NCBI GenBank assembly: GCA_963966185.1
Contig: CAWZYM010000326.1
Coordinates: forward strand, 286,001-350,000
DNA length: 64,000 nt
From: Rhabditoides inermis
Taxonomy: Eukaryota; Nematoda; Chromadorea; Rhabditida; Rhabditidae
Direction: 5' to 3'
The notes beneath the pieces were generated by a model, which was given only the letters and a program-made list of their open reading frames with translations, made no database searches and had not been told where the DNA came from. This document shows, one piece after another, positions 60,347 to 64,000 of the stretch; position 1 is the first letter of the stretch, and each line of letters begins with the position of its first letter. Made by a program: the position numbers and the translations under genes.

Positions 60347-60580
60347 CTGTCCGAGTACGAAATGAGAGTAAGGAACAGTGGAATGTAGGAACGTGAGAAG
60401 TTCCTTCTCGGCCGAGTTGAGAACGGGGTCGTTGATGTATCCGAACGACGGCACTGAAAATGAAGGATAAATAAAAAAAACCCCAAGAAACGCTACGAAA
60501 AACGCTACGAAATCATTGACTCACTGGAAGAGATGATGGACACAGCGTGTAGGGCGCGAAAATCGTTGCTCTTGAGAAGG
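60347..60580 (-). CDS. Two exons of an unidentified conserved-looking protein
   Basis: Exon 60580-60525 and exon 60453-60347 join in phase (A|TG forms a Met) to read LLKSNDFRALHAVSIISSMP then SFGYINDPVLNSAEKELLTF then LHSTVPYSHFVLGQ, with proper TAG/CAG acceptors and GTGAGT/GTAAG donors. Possible further exons are upstream near 60669 (VVHLLSKLIGE) and downstream near 60020. I do not recognise the family. The rest of the gene is obscured by microsatellites and MITEs. Confidence 0.5.
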
Positions 60581-60739
60581 CTAGAAATCATAAACAAGTA
60601 AATATAAAAAGTAAATATAACAAGTGAACATTAATTTCGCCAATCAGTTTCGACAGCAGGTGCACTACCTGAAAATACAAAAAAAAATGAAAAGTACACA
60701 TTAGTATACTTACTATGAAGCGAACAAGTCCCTTGTTAA

Positions 60740-60996
60740 AGAAGAACTCCGGGGAAAATAGGAATGCCGATCAATAGGGCAAAATGATACTTAGGAACAC
60801 GATTCTGACAACGAAAATTTTGAGAGGCTTCAAGAAGTTACGTTTTTGAATTATTAGTTACGATTCCTTTGTCCAAATAGCCTAATTGGACGAGGGCGGA
60901 GCCTCACTCCGCTGCCGTACTCGCGGTTTCCCGCCAAAATCTGGTTTCGGGCGCGCTCATGATTTGGGCCGGTGACTCTTTCCCCGGAGTTCTTCT
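60740..60996. mobile_element. 257-bp MITE with perfect 18-bp inverted ends and TTAA duplication
   Basis: TTAA (60736-60739), then AGAAGAACTCCGGGGAAA, and on the right the inverted same 18 bp followed by TTAA (60997-61000). A second, unrelated TTAA family in this window. Confidence 0.8.
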
Positions 60997-61065
60997 TTAA
61001 TGTCCGTTCTGCCAACACAGTACTCCAGATTTTCGAAGGCAGGATTTATAGCTAAATTCAGATAC

Positions 61066-61140
<75 letters not shown>

Positions 61141-61154
<14 letters not shown>

Positions 61155-61420
61155 TACTCGCCACATGGAATAGCAATATTTTGGCCCGCGCCCCGTATTC
61201 AATCATATCGAAATATTTTCTTATGAAATGTTGTATGCATAATGAGAAAAGCATTCCGCATCGATCTGCGTTTACAGAATTTTGAAATTTTGATTTTGAT
61301 TTTTCCGCGCTCACACCCTGTGGGACCGGCGGTCCCACTGAGTGTCCCCGGTGTGGGACCGTGTGAGCCCACACACGATATCTTCCTTTTTCGCCATTTT
61401 CATTACTAACGTTTTCCACA
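61141..61420. repeat. Fold-back repeat, left arm
   Basis: Reverse-complement match of 62777-63055: acactactcgccacatggaa, the palindromic tgggaccggcggtccca, and cattactaacg occur in both in mirror order. Its continuation (ccgttcaataaacagtgggt) lies displaced at 62182-62255 by a 761-bp insertion (61421-62181). Confidence 0.85.
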
Positions 61421-62231
61421 TAGTGTATTTAGGCTGAAAACATGTTTTGAGCGAAAAAAATAAAACATGTTTCACTCATCATGACATCATGAGATGACGT
61501 CACTTTGCCGTTTCGACAGGTCACACTTTTCCGCTTTTCATTAAAAAAACTACTCTAGTGTTTATTGTTTTGTTTGTAAGCTACGTGTGGAAACTGATTT
61601 TCTTATTTGAATTGCATATATGATTAATATATGATTGGTCCTTCGATAAAACGAACCATCTTTATAGTCGCCGCCTGGTGGATAGTTTCTGTTATTGCCA
61701 GCCGGGGTCAATTGGCGAAACTCAGTTTCGAGCGAGAGAGGCCAGACAGCGCGGGCAAATGGTCGAGTGTCGCGCGGTCTCTTTGATTCGCGTGCCGGCT
61801 TTTTTGATCAATATTATCGTTTGAAAGCGCGCGCTTGGGTCTCCTCACGACTAGAAGGTAGATCGAATGCGACTCGAGGGTAGATCGATTTTCTACCGTA
61901 ATCTGGCGAACTATCTCCCAGAATAATATTATAGTGCATCCAGTCCCCTCTATTGTCATCCAATAGCATATGGATGTACACTACTCGCCAGCGGTTACTT
62001 TGCCTTCAGCGGTTACAGTCTGCTGCGCGACTGGAGGTGTCACTGGGTCAACTTCTGAAAAGACACTCGAAATGTCAAAATGCACTTTTGATAAAACACA
62101 TATATTAAAATAGATTGTGTCTCGTTTTTCGAATCAGGAATATACCATGTTTCATAGGGTTCCGATGAAGTTCAACATATTCCGTTCAATAAACAGTGGG
62201 TGTTGTGAGTGAGCATGGGTGAGAGTGAGTG

Positions 62232-62262
<31 letters not shown>

Positions 62263-62263
62263 T

Positions 62264-62303
<40 letters not shown>

Positions 62304-62568
62304 GCGGATATTGAGACAGACGGATGTAGGATACTGTAGCCAGATTGGGCATTATGGTACATTACTCAGTTTCTCACATCAGATTTTCATAGATGATTGA
62401 TCCCCCGATAAACAAGACTCTTCGCCGCATCCAGTCACTCTCACTTGAACTTGTGATCGGTTTGGCTTGCTCTGCTTGCTCTCAATATACACGCTCTCTC
62501 ACTTTTGCACTCGCATATGGCTCTTTGCTGATGGCGGTTCAGTCTGCTGCGCGACTGCTTGTCCAAAC

Positions 62569-62572
<4 letters not shown>

Positions 62573-62626
<54 letters not shown>

Positions 62627-62634
62627 TTCTCTCC

Positions 62635-62727
<93 letters not shown>
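62573..62727. repeat. TC-rich microsatellite
   Basis: About 155 bp of TC/TTTC units. Comparable GA/TC tracts occur at about 7577-7636, 11397-11477, 19018-19092, 50771-50820, 51090-51130 and 51728-51770. Confidence 0.95.
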
Positions 62728-63055
62728 ACTCACTCTCACCCATGCTCACTCACAACACCCACTGTTTATTGAACGGTGTGGAAGACGTTAGTAATGAAAA
62801 TGGCGAAATGGAAAGATATCGTGTGTGGGCTCACACGGTCCCACACCGGGGACACTCAGTGGGACCGCCGGTCCCATAGGGTGTGAGCGCGGAAAAATCA
62901 AAATCAAAATTTCGAAATTCTGTAAACGCAGATCGATGCGGAATGCTTTTCTCATTATGCATACAAAATTTCATAAGAAAATATTTCGATATGATTGAAT
63001 ACGGGGCGCGGGCCCACACTTTTGCTATTCCATGTGGCGAGTAGTGTATATATAT
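62705..63055. repeat. Fold-back repeat, right arm (uninterrupted)
   Basis: Contains in one piece what the left side carries in two: the ctcactctcacccatgctca to tgtttattgaacgg segment and the segment ending gagtagtgtatata. Confidence 0.85.
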
Positions 63056-63115
63056 CTCAAATCTCAAATGTTTATTCGGAATCGCAAATATGATTATGAC
63101 ACGTACAAAACGAAA

Positions 63116-63391
63116 TCACTCATAAGAACCTGAGATGGTATTATAGATTTTTGCGCCGAATGGAAGAAGCAGGTTCACTAATCGGGCTCTTGCATTTCCA
63201 TCCATAGAGGGCCGTCGTCTTGCGGACCATACCATTGAACCAATATTGACGTAGATGTTGATAATCGATCGATATCCATCGATACTCCAAAAGCGCGGCA
63301 ACTCCAGTAACAAACTGACCGCAAGGAACCAAATCCACTCCACATAGTGCCAATAGTTATCAATCCCCGAGCTAGCGTTGCTGACTTCCAT
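63116..63391 (-). CDS. Possible small membrane protein
   Basis: An ATG-started frame of 91 residues: MEVSNASSGIDNYWHYVEW then IWFLAVSLLLELPRFW (one hydrophobic helix), then SIINIYVNIGSMVW and a basic end. Part of it (gagtatcgatggatatcgatcg) looks like the ATCGAT-rich intronic sequence of this genome, so the frame may instead be an exon plus intron. Family unknown. Confidence 0.3.
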   Translation of the reverse strand: MEVSNASSGIDNYWHYVEWIWFLAVSLLLELPRFWSIDGYRSIINIYVNIGSMVWSARRRPSMDGNARARLVNLLLPFGAKIYNTISGSYE

Positions 63392-63591
63392 ATTGGGCTA
63401 CTCCGCGCGGGCCTAGCGTTTCTCACGGAGGATTCCAGAACAAACGGCGGCGACGACCGGCGGTGCGATAAATGCACCCAACCGGCCGCCGTGACGAAAA
63501 GAAATGGAATGCCGCCGTGACGAAAAGAAATGCTGGGTCCCGGGCGGACAAGGAGGGGCGTACGGCCTAGGGCCCAAAGGCAGCTTACCCG

Positions 63592-63621
<30 letters not shown>

Positions 63622-63623
<2 letters not shown>

Positions 63624-64000
63624 GCTCACCCGTGTATACACACACGATACGCACCTCCCGCCTCTCTCCTCCCTCCTTCTCGTCCTTGTGGCTGACGGCG
63701 ACGGTATTTTTTCCTTACGTTGCGCTGAGAGGTCGTCACAGCGCTCGTATCCCTGCAAGGCTTCGTCACGTTCGCATTTCTTCTTGCCTGGAAAACATAT
63801 TGATGTTTTACAACCGGATGAAACGCAGAATAATCCAATCACCTTTTTCTTGACCCCTCCTCGGTGAACCTTCCGGATCTTTTCGTGGCCGTTGTTGACA
63901 TTGTTGTGAGAGACTCCGCCACCCTGCCCGCCTCCTCCCTGGCTTCCTTCACCTCCTGGTCCCCTCCTATTGCAGCCGCCGCCTCCTCCACTCTGCCCGC
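63622..64000 (-). CDS. Gly-rich / basic protein, runs off right edge
   Basis: From the right edge leftward a minus-strand frame reads Gly-rich sequence (GEGSQGGGGQGGGVSHNNVN) then NGHEKIRKVHRGGVKKK, ending at a GTGATT donor near 63842. After a TTTTCCAG acceptor near 63792 the next exon reads either RRNANVTKPCRDTS... to a stop near 63626 or KKKCERDEALQGYERC.... The basic GGVKKK junction favours a nuclear or RNA-binding protein, but this is inference. 5' end outside the window. Confidence 0.4.

Overview
The window looks like nuclear DNA of an invertebrate animal, most likely a nematode. Genes are split by many short GT-AG introns, often 42-65 bp. There are short single-domain saposin (caenopore-like) genes, a seven-helix receptor of the kind expanded in nematodes, and conserved eukaryotic housekeeping genes (COPB1, ZRANB2, YIPF1/2, Solute_trans_a). 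The species cannot be named from sequence alone. Exon models were assembled by hand from splice signals, reading phase and family similarity. For the better genes, every exon phase closes exactly.

Layout, left: 1-1821 is a 32-copy, 51-bp array open as a 17-residue repeat protein. 2815-3893 is a mucin-like gene with a signal peptide, a Thr-rich repeat core and a GPI-like tail, carrying one frame lesion. 5271-15759 holds three tandem paralogues (F1-F3) of a multi-pass membrane family I do not recognise. F1 is split inside an exon by a 6-kb array of Helitron-like elements (5826-11779).

Middle: 16062-19955 (-) encodes an OST-alpha/TMEM184-type protein, 21441-24018 (-) a two-helix protein with a Lys/Glu tail, 24865-26489 (+) a 7TM receptor, and 26911-29457 (-) a YIPF1/2 gene lacking its last helices. 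ZRANB2 (29804-32138, -) and the coatomer beta subunit gene (32545-38728, +) stand head to head across 406 bp. A saposin gene follows at 39211-39689.

Right: from about 40 kb the DNA is rearranged. It contains a decayed LTR-retrotransposon gag/protease fragment, two or three unidentified multi-exon genes, and an inverted duplication (arms 47909-50605 and 54263-57083) carrying a dead LINE and extra saposin copies. After the duplication each arm took a different small DNA transposon, and the other arm preserves the empty site. Further MITEs, a fold-back repeat, tRNA-like modules and long microsatellites fill 57-64 kb. No rRNA gene, convincing functional tRNA or CRISPR array was seen.
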